From Nitrospirales bacterium (GTDB taxonomy: Bacteria > Nitrospirota > Nitrospiria > Nitrospirales > UBA8639): a stretch of DNA of 64,000 nt. Of the stretch, positions 51,301 to 56,388 are shown piece by piece. The notes below the pieces were generated by a model, which ran no database searches, was not told where the DNA came from, and was given only the letters and a program-made list of their open reading frames with translations. The stretch spans positions 186,001 to 250,000 of the forward strand of contig JAJDBP010000002.1 in NCBI GenBank assembly GCA_029261295.1, in the 5' to 3' direction. How positions within the stretch are numbered: position 1 is the stretch's first letter; each line of letters starts with the position of its first letter. Both the position numbers and the translations under genes were made by a program.

Positions 51301-52196
51301 TGGGGGCTGTTGCTGCTCCAATTCTTTCACCAGAGGAATCGGTTGCCGCACCTTCTGACGCTGGTGAGGCAGGGCCAGCATTACTCGTGGCAGTTCCCAA
51401 TCTGATGCTGGCGAGCGAAAGTCCAATAGCGTTGGCGGATCAATCATTTGGATCTGAAATAGTCAGTGAGGTTTCGGAATCCACTCCGATTGTCATTGAA
51501 GCTCTTCCAGTCGAGAGCCGCACGACACTCCCACTGGCATTAGAAACCAAGAAGAGTGCTGCAGGCAATGAAGGTGGCCCCGTTATCCTTCCTGTCCCAC
51601 CCATTGAAATTCCCGTACCACTCTCTTCTGCCAGCACCATTGACAGTGTTGGAAACGATGAGATTTTTGGTGAGGTTCTCCGTCCTGATGTAAAAAATGT
51701 TCCGGTTGCAGATGAAACGAGAGAAGAAAGTCGAAGAGATACGTTCAAGGAATCGGCGACCGTTTCTAGAGATCGCCAGGACCGCGTGCTGAATAGGTCG
51801 TTCCAAGCTAAAAACGATAGAGCCGAGGTGACTCCAACAGCCCTTGCTGGATTATTAGCAACACAATGGGCTAATTCTGAGCTGTCGAATGGAGGAAGTG
51901 AATCCTTTTCCAGTCGACCCGTCCAGAACAGCCAGTTAGTTGATTTCTTATTGGGTAGGAAAGAGACTCACAGTTTCGCACATGGTGATCATAATTCCCA
52001 TGTTTCCTTTAAAGCAGAGGGTCCAACGAATTGGTTGGCCAAAGATTGGTCGAAGGAAAGCGATGTGAAATCTCATCGGAGCGGCGAAGGGGTTTTCAGG
52101 CCGACTTCCTGGGTTGAAGAATTTTTAGTGAACACACCCCAAAAAATATCGGATGAACTTTTGGTGAATGTAGATAGCCAGAATGCAGAAGAATAA
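36345..52196 (+). CDS. Giant modular surface protein with LEPR-XLL motif, CARDB and CnaB-like arrays and dockerin-like repeats
   Basis: This is a 5283-residue protein in a single uninterrupted frame. Residues 1-40 are basic, and LEPRILLSA at 46-54 is the LEPR-XLL motif found at the N-terminus of giant exported proteins. No standard signal peptide is seen. After it come pre-peptidase-C-like beta domains (about 130-620 and several later copies), Ig-like/Big_5 units (about 640-880 and 1620-1830) and a ThuA/GATase-like insert (about 1300-1510). Ten CARDB repeats span about 1834-3073, then an IPT/TIG-like domain (about 3180-3276) and a unique block (3280-3460). Nine carboxypeptidase-regulatory/CnaB-like repeats follow (3461-4222), then a helical block (4316-4536), DUF11-like strands and an Ig-like domain. 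Two dockerin-like EF motifs lie at about 4861-4966, and a His-rich stretch near 5205-5222 precedes an acidic end. It is probably an adhesin or matrix scaffold. Confidence 0.95.
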   Translation: MSFSSWMATSVAGHRNRFARRRDQAHKRRAAKTEGSRPWLYQLESLEPRILLSADPLVVESPEGAVLVHEVSEVVSLTPPQDEGQGVPSQNDISNGTDSAQGLTSEEITTPLTLEPIAPFEALIEGIQVQSDFAASSETDTYSAAFDVFNKATVIFKPLDPSIQATITLNDFAGTPIQSQTASFAGQSLSIRSVPINFSGAPALIDVTSLAGAGAYELIILSDATAEIESVSGTSNDTIATAQDLSESLLFGSDLQLFGNRVAVRGEAGPEGDYFLLPNFGGFFLSSIALEGINGGNVSFEVRDANDNLIALGGDGATSADSFIQQLRATPTDDLYIRVLGQGSDEYILTATKSVQLGLEPEAINGVRQQLTTFSTGTLGSLGIGEEGGGVGSGFDEPNDTIFEAVGTNVLETGTYSDSGAIGDNFNLSGNTSLDVDFFEIGFLNIGDIVTINVDDAGLPFGSSIILFNSFGDSIDFSDTFLEFEVFDQFEEDTYYVGVSACGEFDCNEFYDPFSEGSGDDLSYGEGTYDILIEVNGGAGGAGALTSEAVLDNFDVYGLTIFDGDTITIDAQTVDGSIDPRLILIDPITGFTLAMDDNSGGGTSARIVHTITTGTQEYQILVDSITPVPGHYVLTASSSGGNVVKATEIVSDNVSGQTFGSFPRSVLVEFTTSLKVDTVQATDLTVNGMAATAVRFIDGNTLAFDLDVSAFNIGDGTYTVNLPSGSFKGTNDLNVSDSINSTFTFTSVDPPEVIASTVETGDVILPGDLTYTATFSEPIFSAVDVGIFTVIILNENDATLVNTLTGKPYEASNVLFGFDKIPNPDPNISNFSTDFLTLEYDDLPEGAYELRLINFPAGGLGNDGLFDVNGNRLDGSPSFPLPSGDGAYGDDFVVNFFVDGPGVTPIILEDRDPLGSFVADPPILGAFHAAGDIDTFSIDLDQGQLATFVLTPVEFNQRGRVTITDPFGGTFVDETAVAGGKPIVIQAEPTLFGGTYTIDLSSLEGSGAYLFEVILNAALEEEIHTPVSNDTSITAEDTLTGVLPLNNGADRTAIVGRVGAGTHTESITVNGAFEGEKEAQFNFDPGPGANGFVGLTITAFGDLNGSDESLTVSFDGPTPDITLFEGVGFGNPTPSVAQIFLTPTAWEALSLEGTATITTRASGEFTDFVSGNFITIEVSYDVNDPADYYRLSLNAGEAASILLGTVRKSDNVTIELEDNLGNILAIGHDGFLNAHHAISDFIAPTTGDYFVKVSGSGRYNLVTTREASFDFEPNDQVGVAQDLSQTFQVLGNLTNPPATGAGSHPIRVAEIDSNPPGSGDPHLLINQLNNDTFFDFDAVRVTIDQVDTLDELLAFDVVVLGSQGDLRDPVFSSVLRAYVEGGGGLVASAFILDVIGGVAPIVDLDDVIPIDTSATKTLVSNGTIEIQDDTHPVTAGITDFFIGFMESSLGGADPGATVLGTSQGHPTVVVQELGAQGRSVYLGPHYTSNSVVTLRSGLADQLLEQAVAWAGGAGDRFDVFEIQVNEGDQLNIATTTPFDDVGQIENVLDPTLELYDPNGFLVVLDENGAPDAKNAVISYIVPGGAGGTYSVLVRAENFGGGTYTLTVDGATGTSDVVPVVEGTSPSEGQKLALPPTHIDLVLSEGLLVSTVEASDLTIDGGATVDSVQLLDGRTARFFLTVPDIDFIFTYTLADGAFDDLQGNASAPFAGTFEVDKTGPRVIAQLPALQASAPFSAITVVFDEDVLAATFTTDDIVSFTGPGAVDLLNDITGVSGSGDTYTVTFNQQVALGQYSLILGPNIEDVVGLLMDQDQNGVQGEGTDTYTAVVEIQTPDLTVESVVIQEASAEFGNTITVDYTIRNIGTDPALENWSDRIWLSSDTVLGGDTLLLTVDAEAESPLAAGAAYSNTIQVTLPLNDTLFAGTFNILVQTDAFNSQLESSEGNNVASDTIDLTVPPLPDLIVSLVSPPAVGNSGQDIPLTWTIMNQGDGDFTGTFFDQVFLSDDNLIGSDTFFGSFGFTGSILAGQSIQRDQSITVPITTFGSRFVVVKTDTFGQVFEHANEDNNTTISLTPIDIQLPPLADLVVTDISAPSEALSGDVIPITWTVSNQGPGDFTGTFSDRVFLSVDNQVGDDQTFGTFGFTGTILSGQSVERTQSITLPVGLDDPRFVIVTTDINNNVFEDTNDNNNTIVDDISIDVSLSPFPNLQVEFVTPPISAFSGQTAQVDWRVTNVGTGPTNVPQWFDGVYLSTDEFFDGIDIFLGQAPNASFLSPGDSYNNSLTVTIPDGIQGDLFFIIQTDRTSKVFELFGETDNSGVGPSTDITLTPPPDLQVTSVVAPSQAFSGQPFTLSWTVTNEGTGNTIDETWFDQVWMSTDNDLNTSMDTFLGSFSHIGTLDPTESYSVTETVDLPIGVTGPFFFFVQTDAFNQVFEFAFDNNNTGFDDPATTINLTPPPDLVVDFVDAPITAEASHSLTVDYRASNVGSTVTPNTSWQDRLYLSFDEIFDPNEDQFLGSRSHFGALADGGFYDATFTVTLDNGLSGPFFVFVQVDAVDQVFEVDNANNATHDPLAMVIESSPADLFVTSFTAPATAESGTGILVDWTVENQGIGDTAISRWFDRIWISPDNVFGDGNDSFLESGVKHDGLLDVGESYTEDQFLLGIPLTQEPGDYFLFLETDRSNGVFEGAFEINNVSAALPFTVTRDTADLQVTQITPVLAATAGESITVEWTVQNSGLGDTNAFFWFDEVFLSIDQTLSGNDLLLGTQQRTNVLGPGGSYLASKTFNLDTELLGDFFIIVNTDSTSKVFEPNAENNNILPAASPTTISLSSTPDLIITAVDAPASAFSGQPFVVNWTVRNDGPTDTTGFWYESIYLSQDQIFDKKSDRLLGSHFRGGLAAGAERVESQGFRVPLGFAGPFYVFGVVDSSDRVFERDGELNNATYDPTAMQVDLLPLADFVVGTITVPPDTNPGQSASISYTVLNQGLNPALGSWEDSIFLSKDNVWDIDDVLFSRVTHTGAVLAGQDYSETAVGSLPGVLPGDYFVIIRSDIRNHIEEVNETNNISASLDSFNLDVPVLLLNTPTNGSLGQSGSEYFRLDVPAGETLLIDFDSTSATGVNELYVRFGNVPTRSSFDFSFTDALQPDQQVLVPTTEAGTYYIQAFGSSVPVGEEAFTIEASLLSFDVLDSSYRQGGNVGNRTIEINGAKFDRTVTAMLNDGNGFTLPATEYFYVDATRLYATFDLFEVSAGLYDVVVANTSGDSVTVTDGLEVVNGGGGDNEASIISVSRLGTRGGTFSFIVPWGNDGINDAVAPLLFLESTLGFAAAPFGELVEDSQVFYAYSRGDGPSGILLPDQSFSRIFFSIGDGIGSERIAVGRAVDDESAPFDWDIVREGIVRPTEMTDAEFELVFAQMISQAGSTFGDYLAMVSRNANLIPTEVGLLDTPDAMIQLEFDRAHAALTTSIVGRVFSPDFAIDLSGQQIRAVNLDTHATVVTTTLNDGSFIFANLAPVTYQVFYDAALIEGVDSVTLTQGQQAQPVFNLRAGGFLQGTITDGPTGFPIAQATVFVTGFDGRTLSTLTNDDGTYQLPALATGTYTLVAQATDKPATTIKGILVTEGETVNADASLGVGGIVTGTVSLELGEPDRLLIIRADRQGEPPLGSFFAQVEDDLSFNFTGLPPGIYDLTVIRERYVPVTISNVNVTEGGSEDVGDSFMQRAVIMGGQVVSTVPVDPADVGTVSVFENGALVRSVGVDETGNFHVFDLPPSTYMLRAERIGAQSSEVEVTLAVGEAVSNLLIEVGAGSNISGVVTNTITATPLVGIGVILIGTTDGKANYTITDETGAYLFTDLNGGTYTVEVPGVSAGGQSVVVDDINDVTFMADLSVTPVADISGILQASDLSGIASGVVDLYENGLRVSRSLTGPDGAFAFQLLRAGTFELRATAETASFDVVSGIVVNAGESPDFTLTAGQGVLTVTVTDSQESLDGGTITVIKLGANGRELAGIQTLGANGLAQFDNLVDGAYEIKVSGLNNRGGVITVTINGGATVPVNLNLQTLAVVDGAVIDNNGMGVAGARLVLRDAGTEVERFTVSGTDGQYQFTGVLDGTYELVVLVEGFDALIQNGLVVSGDATVDATLVVSTTSLIGRVVDEVSNPVFNAEVLIRDVNGLIVGLATTQADGTFSLTTASGTNLTAAIEARNLLDVELGGLTVTNGISNDLGDVTMTSTALNQDGRLGLIFQGGPEGGVLIPLPLQSGGLGAEVISGLTGANATEPAGFVETLQFLSFPSYFADANNTDLSAADPITADQVPSTNIESCRDACRPLLGKALRDIQFQDRFLETWGESVDQYFSQRNLARAIFAAEFAQNAGLVAAAYLAFNAAAVASATAATGSLASNLAIGNTVGAVVNGLYQLGVAVSSAGSSGTPDGTLAQLDQAGNLLSNLLGLLGTAADAVGNFEGTSPGGVLGILGPIINLQGTLRTLTFTETRNSISAFKSAMEQRDQAAANFEAARHRALKSTTSYITHLKDWIRDELRDTNGDLDPRIDIEVFITYPRSRDPNDILGPEGFGEERWVPFDERLNYTIRFENDPLLADAPAQSIRITTTLDPDVDVRTFRLNDITLSTTVIDVPDNAAFFQDRLDLREDLGIFVDVFAGIDVINGEAFWEFVSVDPLTGDLPIDPLIGLLAVNNASPDGEGFVTYSVLPKADTVTGTRIDAQATIVFDINAPIDTPAIFNTVDATPPDSGVTLEIPGGGGLTADELAAGSSGIPILVDDPQFVINWGGTDDSTGSAIQHFDVFVSDNGGPFLPYLLGTELTGATFAGEVGHTYSFFSQTTDNAGNTEGAPATPDVLIRVRPDFILDIDDDGEISTDTDGQLILRYLFGLRGDALVSGVVDLVNGTRVDSQDIVDYLDSAQNTMLDIDGNGQLNPMTDGLLALRFMSGATGNNLVAGVVDTQGLRTTGFQVNQFFQTFLPAIESGPLTSQALGAVAAPILSPEESVAAPSDAGEAGPALLVAVPNLMLASESPIALADQSFGSEIVSEVSESTPIVIEALPVESRTTLPLALETKKSAAGNEGGPVILPVPPIEIPVPLSSASTIDSVGNDEIFGEVLRPDVKNVPVADETREESRRDTFKESATVSRDRQDRVLNRSFQAKNDRAEVTPTALAGLLATQWANSELSNGGSESFSSRPVQNSQLVDFLLGRKETHSFAHGDHNSHVSFKAEGPTNWLAKDWSKESDVKSHRSGEGVFRPTSWVEEFLVNTPQKISDELLVNVDSQNAEE
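41846..45560 (+). repeat. Ten CARDB repeats coded in tandem
   Basis: Units of about 370 bases (115-127 residues) begin near 41846, 42224, 42592, 42959, 43333, 43714, 44083, 44463, 44838 and 45211. Each opens with D(L/F)xVxxxxxP and then (I/V)xWTVxNxG, and ends in FE..NNN. The copies are diverged at base level, so they recombine less easily and are older than a recent tandem duplication. Confidence 0.85.
46726..49010 (+). repeat. Nine carboxypeptidase-regulatory/CnaB-like repeats
   Basis: Units of about 240-270 bases share the pattern (I/L)xGxVxD...G(V/I)xV..., then (T/S)xxDGxYxFxxLxxGxYxLxVxA. These are prealbumin-like beta sandwiches that usually form stalks. Divergence is again high. Confidence 0.8.
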
Positions 52197-52224
52197 GGAG
52201 GTAAATTTCAACCAATAGATTCTG

Positions 52225-53118
52225 TTAGTGGACTCCTAGCAGTATTCCGATTAGAACAAGAGCTCCTACCCAACAATGTTGTTTAAAGAGCCTCAAGGCT
52301 TGTTGAGATGTGATCTCTGAACGAAGGAGAACCACCTGATAGCCTATGAGAATCGATATCAACAGTAATCCTAAAAAATATCCTGCCCCCAAATGGCTGA
52401 CCTCGCCAGCTAATGATAGAAAAAGCAACATGAAACATGCTGCTAATCCCACACCAAGCCAGGTATAGGAGCCAAACAAGATGGCTGAGGATTTGACGCC
52501 GATTTTCAGATCATCTTCCTTATCCTGAATCGCGTAAATGGTATCGTAGACGATTGCCCAACAGACTGTGGCCGCAAAGAGGAGCCAAGTTCCTGTTTCC
52601 AATTCATTACGTTCGGCCGCCCAGGCCATGACTCCCCCCCAGCCAAATGCTACACCCAGGATCAATTGTGGAATATGAAGAAATCGCTTGCAGAATGGAT
52701 ACAAGGCGGCCAGCACTAAAGCCACCGGGGCGAGAGCCCAGGTGAGGGGATTGAGAAACCATAAAAGGCCTGTGGCGCCAAGGAGTAAAAGAACTAATAA
52801 ACCCAATGCCTGCTTGGGGCGTAATTGTCCTGACACTAGTGGGCGGTGGCGGGTCCGCTCGACCTGCCCATCAAATGAGCGATCGGCAAGGTCATTCATA
52901 ATTACACCGGCACTGCGCATGATGAAAGATCCAGCGACAAAAATAAGGAGTAATGTTGCCGACGGCCATCCTTTTGAAGCGAGGACTAAGGACCACAAAG
53001 TAGGGAAAAGTAACAGGAGGGTCCCTGTTTGGTTTGAAAGACGGATGAGGTGTGCAAAAGTTTTGAGTCGAGGCAGGGAAGGTGGGATGGAAGAATCAGT
53101 AGGTTGGGAGAGAGGCAT
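52225..53118 (-). CDS. ubiA: UbiA-family polyprenyltransferase
   Basis: The 297-residue membrane protein prenylates an aromatic acid in quinone synthesis. It has about eight to nine helices and both Asp-rich motifs that hold the Mg-diphosphate: NDLADRSFDGQ and DKEDDLKIG. The order and lengths match 4-hydroxybenzoate polyprenyltransferase. Nitrospira-like bacteria are usually thought to use menaquinone, so the protein may be the UbiA homologue MqnP of the futalosine pathway; sequence alone does not decide. It faces the giant gene tail to tail, with 28 bases between stops. Confidence 0.9.
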   Translation of the reverse strand: MPLSQPTDSSIPPSLPRLKTFAHLIRLSNQTGTLLLLFPTLWSLVLASKGWPSATLLLIFVAGSFIMRSAGVIMNDLADRSFDGQVERTRHRPLVSGQLRPKQALGLLVLLLLGATGLLWFLNPLTWALAPVALVLAALYPFCKRFLHIPQLILGVAFGWGGVMAWAAERNELETGTWLLFAATVCWAIVYDTIYAIQDKEDDLKIGVKSSAILFGSYTWLGVGLAACFMLLFLSLAGEVSHLGAGYFLGLLLISILIGYQVVLLRSEITSQQALRLFKQHCWVGALVLIGILLGVH

Positions 53119-53232
53119 TAGGATATCACATGAAGGCTTTCTTTGGATGAACGAATTATTCCAGAGGAAAGATTAAGCCGTGATTCGTGGAAGAGCAAAG
53201 AGGAAATCAGTCTGATAATAAAAAAGAATACT

Positions 53233-53712
53233 TTATTGTACCGTAAATCTGGTGATGCACAGAATCTCTTCAGGTTTGCTAGATGGGGAGACCACGATCA
53301 TCCATTCGCCTGTGTGAATTTCAGGTTTTAGAGACTTTAAACTCCACATTCGATATCCTGATGAAGGGCGGATGGCAAGATTGACCTCCGATACTTTTGT
53401 CCAGGTCCCTTCAATTTGATGATGCCAACTATGCCGTAATTTTCCATTTCTTGTTGCAGCAACTTTTGTCCAAAAAATTACTTTGGATGTTTGAGAGGTT
53501 TTTACCATCGGGATGGCTGCTTGGCCATTTTTATCTTTTTCACAATAGGCAGCAGGAGAGAATTGGCCTTCAGGATTTCGATTAACGACATTTTTGGCAA
53601 TAATCACTTTTTCCACTTGAAAGGCTGGTTCTGCATAAACAGAAGCGGCGAAAACCATGAATCCGAATATTCCAAATGCACCTCCGATAATGCGAGCAGC
53701 AAACTTCTTCAT
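53233..53712 (-). CDS. DUF2914 domain protein, exported
   Basis: The protein starts at ATG 53712 with SD GGAAGG four bases ahead (159 residues). A further in-frame ATG at 53733 would add seven residues. A signal peptide (ARIIGGAFGIFGFMVFAASVYA) is followed by a beta domain of about 130 residues with features of DUF2914, notably KLRHSWHHQIEGTWTKV and YRMWSLKSLKPEIHTGEWMIVV. The function of this domain is unknown. It is often found in envelope proteins. It lies upstream of ubiA on the same strand but 114 bases away, so a shared transcript is uncertain. Confidence 0.82.
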   Translation of the reverse strand: MKKFAARIIGGAFGIFGFMVFAASVYAEPAFQVEKVIIAKNVVNRNPEGQFSPAAYCEKDKNGQAAIPMVKTSQTSKVIFWTKVAATRNGKLRHSWHHQIEGTWTKVSEVNLAIRPSSGYRMWSLKSLKPEIHTGEWMIVVSPSSKPEEILCITRFTVQ

Positions 53713-53845
53713 GACCTTCCCATTTTCATTCAAGAATCACTTGATAGGAAATTAGGCGATCTTTCTACCCATGTCAATGGAAGAAGGCAGAAGCAAGATT
53801 GAAAGCCAAGATATTATTCCTTTCCTTTGGTCTCCCCTCCTTTAG

Positions 53846-53875
53846 TTGACGATTATAAGTGACGAAAGGTATAAA
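53846..53875 (+). promoter_or_regulatory. Candidate sigma-70 promoter of tRNA-Thr
   Basis: TTGACG (53846-53851) and TATAAA (53870-53875) are separated by 18 bases. The predicted start near 53882 lies about 70 bases upstream of the mature tRNA-Thr, leaving a 5' leader for RNase P. Confidence 0.5.
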
Positions 53876-53951
53876 TGTGCCTTGTAGTAACGCTTCTCGC
53901 GTGGCGTTGCTGATTATGCGAAGTTACTTCGATTCTCATTTTCAGACTTGA

Positions 53952-54026
53952 GCCGGCGTAGCTCAGTGGTAGAGCAACGGTTTCGTAAATCGTTGGTCGG
54001 TGGTTCAATCCCACTCGCCGGCTCCA
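53952..54026 (+). tRNA. tRNA-Thr (anticodon CGT)
   Basis: The 75-base cloverleaf has acceptor GCCGGCG/CGCCGGC, D arm GCTCAGTGGTAGAGC, and anticodon stem ACGGT/ATCGT with loop TTCGTAA (anticodon CGT). The T arm contains GGTTCAATCCC. The discriminator is T (54023) and CCA is encoded at 54024-54026. Confidence 0.96.
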
Positions 54027-54292
54027 TATCCCCCCCCAAAGTAATTTCCTTTCCTAAAGCATAATAAATTTGTCGGTCAATACCTATCGTGGCTATGGGT
54101 GATCTATAAAAATCAATTTGGGTATATTTTTATTCAGAGGATGGATAGGCCTATAAGGAAGTCTGTTCCAGTATGAAAAAGTTGATTTATGGACGAAATA
54201 AGCTAAGCTAGGACGAGTCGAATGAGAAATTTCATTTTACGACTTCGTAAAAGCTTCATGAACATTTTATCTTACACAGAGGAGGTTGGATA

Positions 54293-54727
54293 ATGGCTCT
54301 GACAAGCGAGCTGGAGGTGATGCCATCGACACAGACTTTTTCAAATTCCTTGGGATCACAAAAATCTTTTGAGGTGCCGACTCCGGTCATGCAAGCCAAG
54401 AAGGAAGTCGTGGCCTTTTTTGGTGTAGGTGTGGAATGTATAGGGGAGATCTGGTACGAAGGCAATGTGCAAATCGATGGGCGAATGGAAGGTACCATTC
54501 ACACTAAGGGTACCTTGGTGATTGGTGATCGAGCTTTGGTAAAGGCCAAGATTGAAGCTGGAAGTGTGATCTGTAAGGGGCATATTGAAGGCGAGGTCGT
54601 GGCTAAAGAATCGATCAAACTTTTATCGCCTGGACTCATTGATGGGACTATGAGTGCTCCCCGATTGTCTGTGGAAACAGGGGGTATTTTTAATGGCCGG
54701 GTAAGCATGGGGAATTCTTCTAAGTAA
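54293..54727 (+). CDS. Bactofilin
   Basis: Bactofilins (DUF583/PF04519) are small proteins that polymerise into cytoskeletal filaments through a right-handed beta-helix. They are often tied to cell shape, stalk or polysaccharide sites. The 144-residue protein has a 45-residue flexible N-terminus. The core runs from about 45 to 130 with the stacked repeats IGEIWYEGNVQIDGRMEG, TKGTLVIGDRALVKAKIEAG, and VICKGHIEGEVVAKESIKLL. Length and repeat number are typical. SD GGAGG supports ATG 54293. No shape or peptidoglycan gene is adjacent. Confidence 0.92.
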   Translation: MALTSELEVMPSTQTFSNSLGSQKSFEVPTPVMQAKKEVVAFFGVGVECIGEIWYEGNVQIDGRMEGTIHTKGTLVIGDRALVKAKIEAGSVICKGHIEGEVVAKESIKLLSPGLIDGTMSAPRLSVETGGIFNGRVSMGNSSK

Positions 54728-55199
54728 TTTCACGGGCTTTCTCACTTAAAAGTATCATATTAGTTCAAAGAGATTGTTCTCTTGAGCAGAGTGGTATCTT
54801 TTCCTTCGTTAGAACGCTTTTTCTTCTACCAATTCAAAGAAGGCTATTCGAAGCTGATCGGCTTTTCAATGTTTGCGAGTTTTTCTATTACTAAAACCCC
54901 TTGTTTATTTGGAATAGTCGGAACTCTTAACGATTTCCTCTGGGCAACCCCAATAGACCTTCCAGCAAAGATCACCATCTTTCACTGATTGCCAAGTACA
55001 GCTGTTATGACCTGTCGAAGGTCTTAACTCCAAGACTCGAGGAAAGCAGTCAACTCTGCTTGTAAGAACCTTGCAACTATTAACTTTTAGTTAATTAATG
55101 GAAGTTCGTGGTTGATCTTAAAGGTTATTTCCGCCTCATTGGTTGGGCACACCATTTGCTGAAACGAATGGTTGTACTAACACTTTTACAAGGGGCACC
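54728..55199 (+). other. 472-base gap without a supported gene
   Basis: A 68-codon open frame at 54782-54988 has no SD and no protein-like pattern, so it is not called. GACC...GGTC near 55010-55023 is a short inverted repeat. ATTAACT/AGTTAAT (55079-55095) is a perfect 7-base inverted repeat with a 3-base loop. An unrecognised small RNA cannot be excluded. Confidence 0.4.
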
Positions 55200-55346
55200 A
55201 TGAAAATTTGTGAAAAATGTCAAGGTTCCATGGTGATGGAACGAGCCGTGGACTTAGAGGTTGGGTTGAGTATATTGTACTTTGCATGTTTGAATTGTGG
55301 TAAACGCCTTCAAGCAGAAAAAGAACCACAACCCCTTGTCCGCTAA
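55200..55346 (+). CDS. Small zinc-ribbon-type protein
   Basis: The 48-residue protein starts at ATG 55200 after SD AAGGGG. It has two Cys pairs, MKICEKCQG and FACLNCGKR, about 24 residues apart, which is typical of a single zinc ribbon. The short linker is hydrophobic (LEVGLSILYFA). The frame is open 19 codons upstream, but the ribbon begins right at this start. Function is unknown. Such mini-ribbons are often regulators or chaperone-like factors. It is followed 38 bases later by another small gene. Confidence 0.65.
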   Translation: MKICEKCQGSMVMERAVDLEVGLSILYFACLNCGKRLQAEKEPQPLVR

Positions 55347-55384
55347 TTTTTTTGTATTCATTATAAAATAAATGGAGGAGAGTG

Positions 55385-55633
55385 ATGCCGCAACACAATC
55401 GACCCTTAACACATGACGAAAGAAAGGCCGCCGAAGCAGCTTTCAAAGGGGCACCATTTGACCCGAAGTGGTCTGACGCGGCACGAAAAGTATATTTAGG
55501 TCTTTCCACCGCAATTGCCAATAAGCGTAATGAAGCCTTTGAGGAAATTCAGCCTGCCACACCGACGACCCTTGCCAAGCGCGCTGTGACTGAAGTCAAA
55601 GAACGTATGCGAGTCAAATCTACTTTGTGGTAG
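55385..55633 (+). CDS. Small conserved-looking protein of unknown function
   Basis: The 82-residue basic, helical protein (start ATG 55385, with GTG 55382 directly before it) has SD GGAGGAG. It contains a repeated helix pattern with ERKAAEAAFKGAPFDP and AVTEVKERMRVKSTLW. No signal peptide or membrane helix is present. The strong SD and the following hairpin at 55652-55687 support its being a real gene. I cannot name the family. Confidence 0.65.
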   Translation: MPQHNRPLTHDERKAAEAAFKGAPFDPKWSDAARKVYLGLSTAIANKRNEAFEEIQPATPTTLAKRAVTEVKERMRVKSTLW

Positions 55634-55651
55634 ATGCTGGTATCATTATCT

Positions 55652-55687
55652 TTGTGGGGACAATTCCAAATAGGGGTGTCCCCACAA
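55652..55687 (+). terminator. Strong GC-rich hairpin, probable terminator
   Basis: TTGTGGGGACA (55652-55662) is a perfect complement of TGTCCCCACAA (55677-55687) across a 14-base loop. It lies 18 bases after the stop of the 55385 gene. It is not followed by a T run, so termination may be partial or rho-assisted. Confidence 0.6.
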
Positions 55688-55825
55688 TCCTATCCCCATT
55701 TCCCTCGACAGTTCGACCTTCCTTGATTACAATCTTCCCGTGTATTTGAAAAATAGTGCTAGGAATTTTCTAGCTTACTTTAAATCGGAAACCTCCCTTA
55801 CCCTTTTTGTCAAAGGGAATACGCT

Positions 55826-56383
55826 ATGCCACTAGAAACGATCTTCATTGGTTTCGGGTCAAATGTAGGAGATCGGCAGGACTTTTGTGATCGGGCGATT
55901 GCGCTGATGAATTTACTCCCACTCTCACAAGTCACGGGTGTGTCGTCCTACTATGAAACAGAGCCAGTCGATCCCGGTGGCACACTTGGGGCTAATTGGT
56001 TTTACAATGGTGTGGTGAGGCTGGAAACATCTCTGAGCCCAAACCGTCTTTTGGACATCTTGCAAGAAACTGAACGTGGATTAGGTCGCACAGAAAGCAA
56101 TCGAGAAGGTCCCCGTACCATGGATTTTGATATTCTCTTGTTTGGGCAGGAGGTCATTAAGCAACCTGGGTTAACGGTCCCGCATCCTCGCCTGCATCAG
56201 CGACGATTTGTCTTAGAGCCATTAGTGGAATTAAATCCCGCCTACAAGCACCCAACCTTGCAAAAGACCATGCAAGAATTGTTGAGTGAGCTTCATGACA
56301 CAAGTAGAGTCAATAAGGTGGCTATCAAACCTGGGGAAAAGTATCTCTCACGACCGGCTTGCTCCCTCCCCCCCTCCTCATAA
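55826..56383 (+). CDS. folK: 2-amino-4-hydroxy-6-hydroxymethyldihydropteridine pyrophosphokinase
   Basis: FolK transfers pyrophosphate from ATP to the pterin alcohol in folate synthesis. The 185-residue protein has IGFGSNVGDRQ at the N-terminus, the substrate loop, and the signature GPRTMDFDILLFG with HPRLHQRRFVLEPL downstream, so the whole fold is present. A C-terminal extension of about 25 residues beyond the usual end is Ser/Pro-rich. It stands five bases upstream of panC; the two make folate and pantothenate. Confidence 0.95.
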   Translation: MPLETIFIGFGSNVGDRQDFCDRAIALMNLLPLSQVTGVSSYYETEPVDPGGTLGANWFYNGVVRLETSLSPNRLLDILQETERGLGRTESNREGPRTMDFDILLFGQEVIKQPGLTVPHPRLHQRRFVLEPLVELNPAYKHPTLQKTMQELLSELHDTSRVNKVAIKPGEKYLSRPACSLPPSS

Positions 56384-56388
56384 ACACC

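Noticed and set aside
52195-52203. SD-like AAGGAGGT just after the giant gene's stop
   Set aside because: No usable start codon with an open frame follows before the convergent ubiA gene.
54782-54988. 68-codon plus-strand frame after the bactofilin gene
   Set aside because: It has no SD, no hydrophobic or domain pattern and Phe/Ser-rich random-looking composition. It is treated as non-coding.
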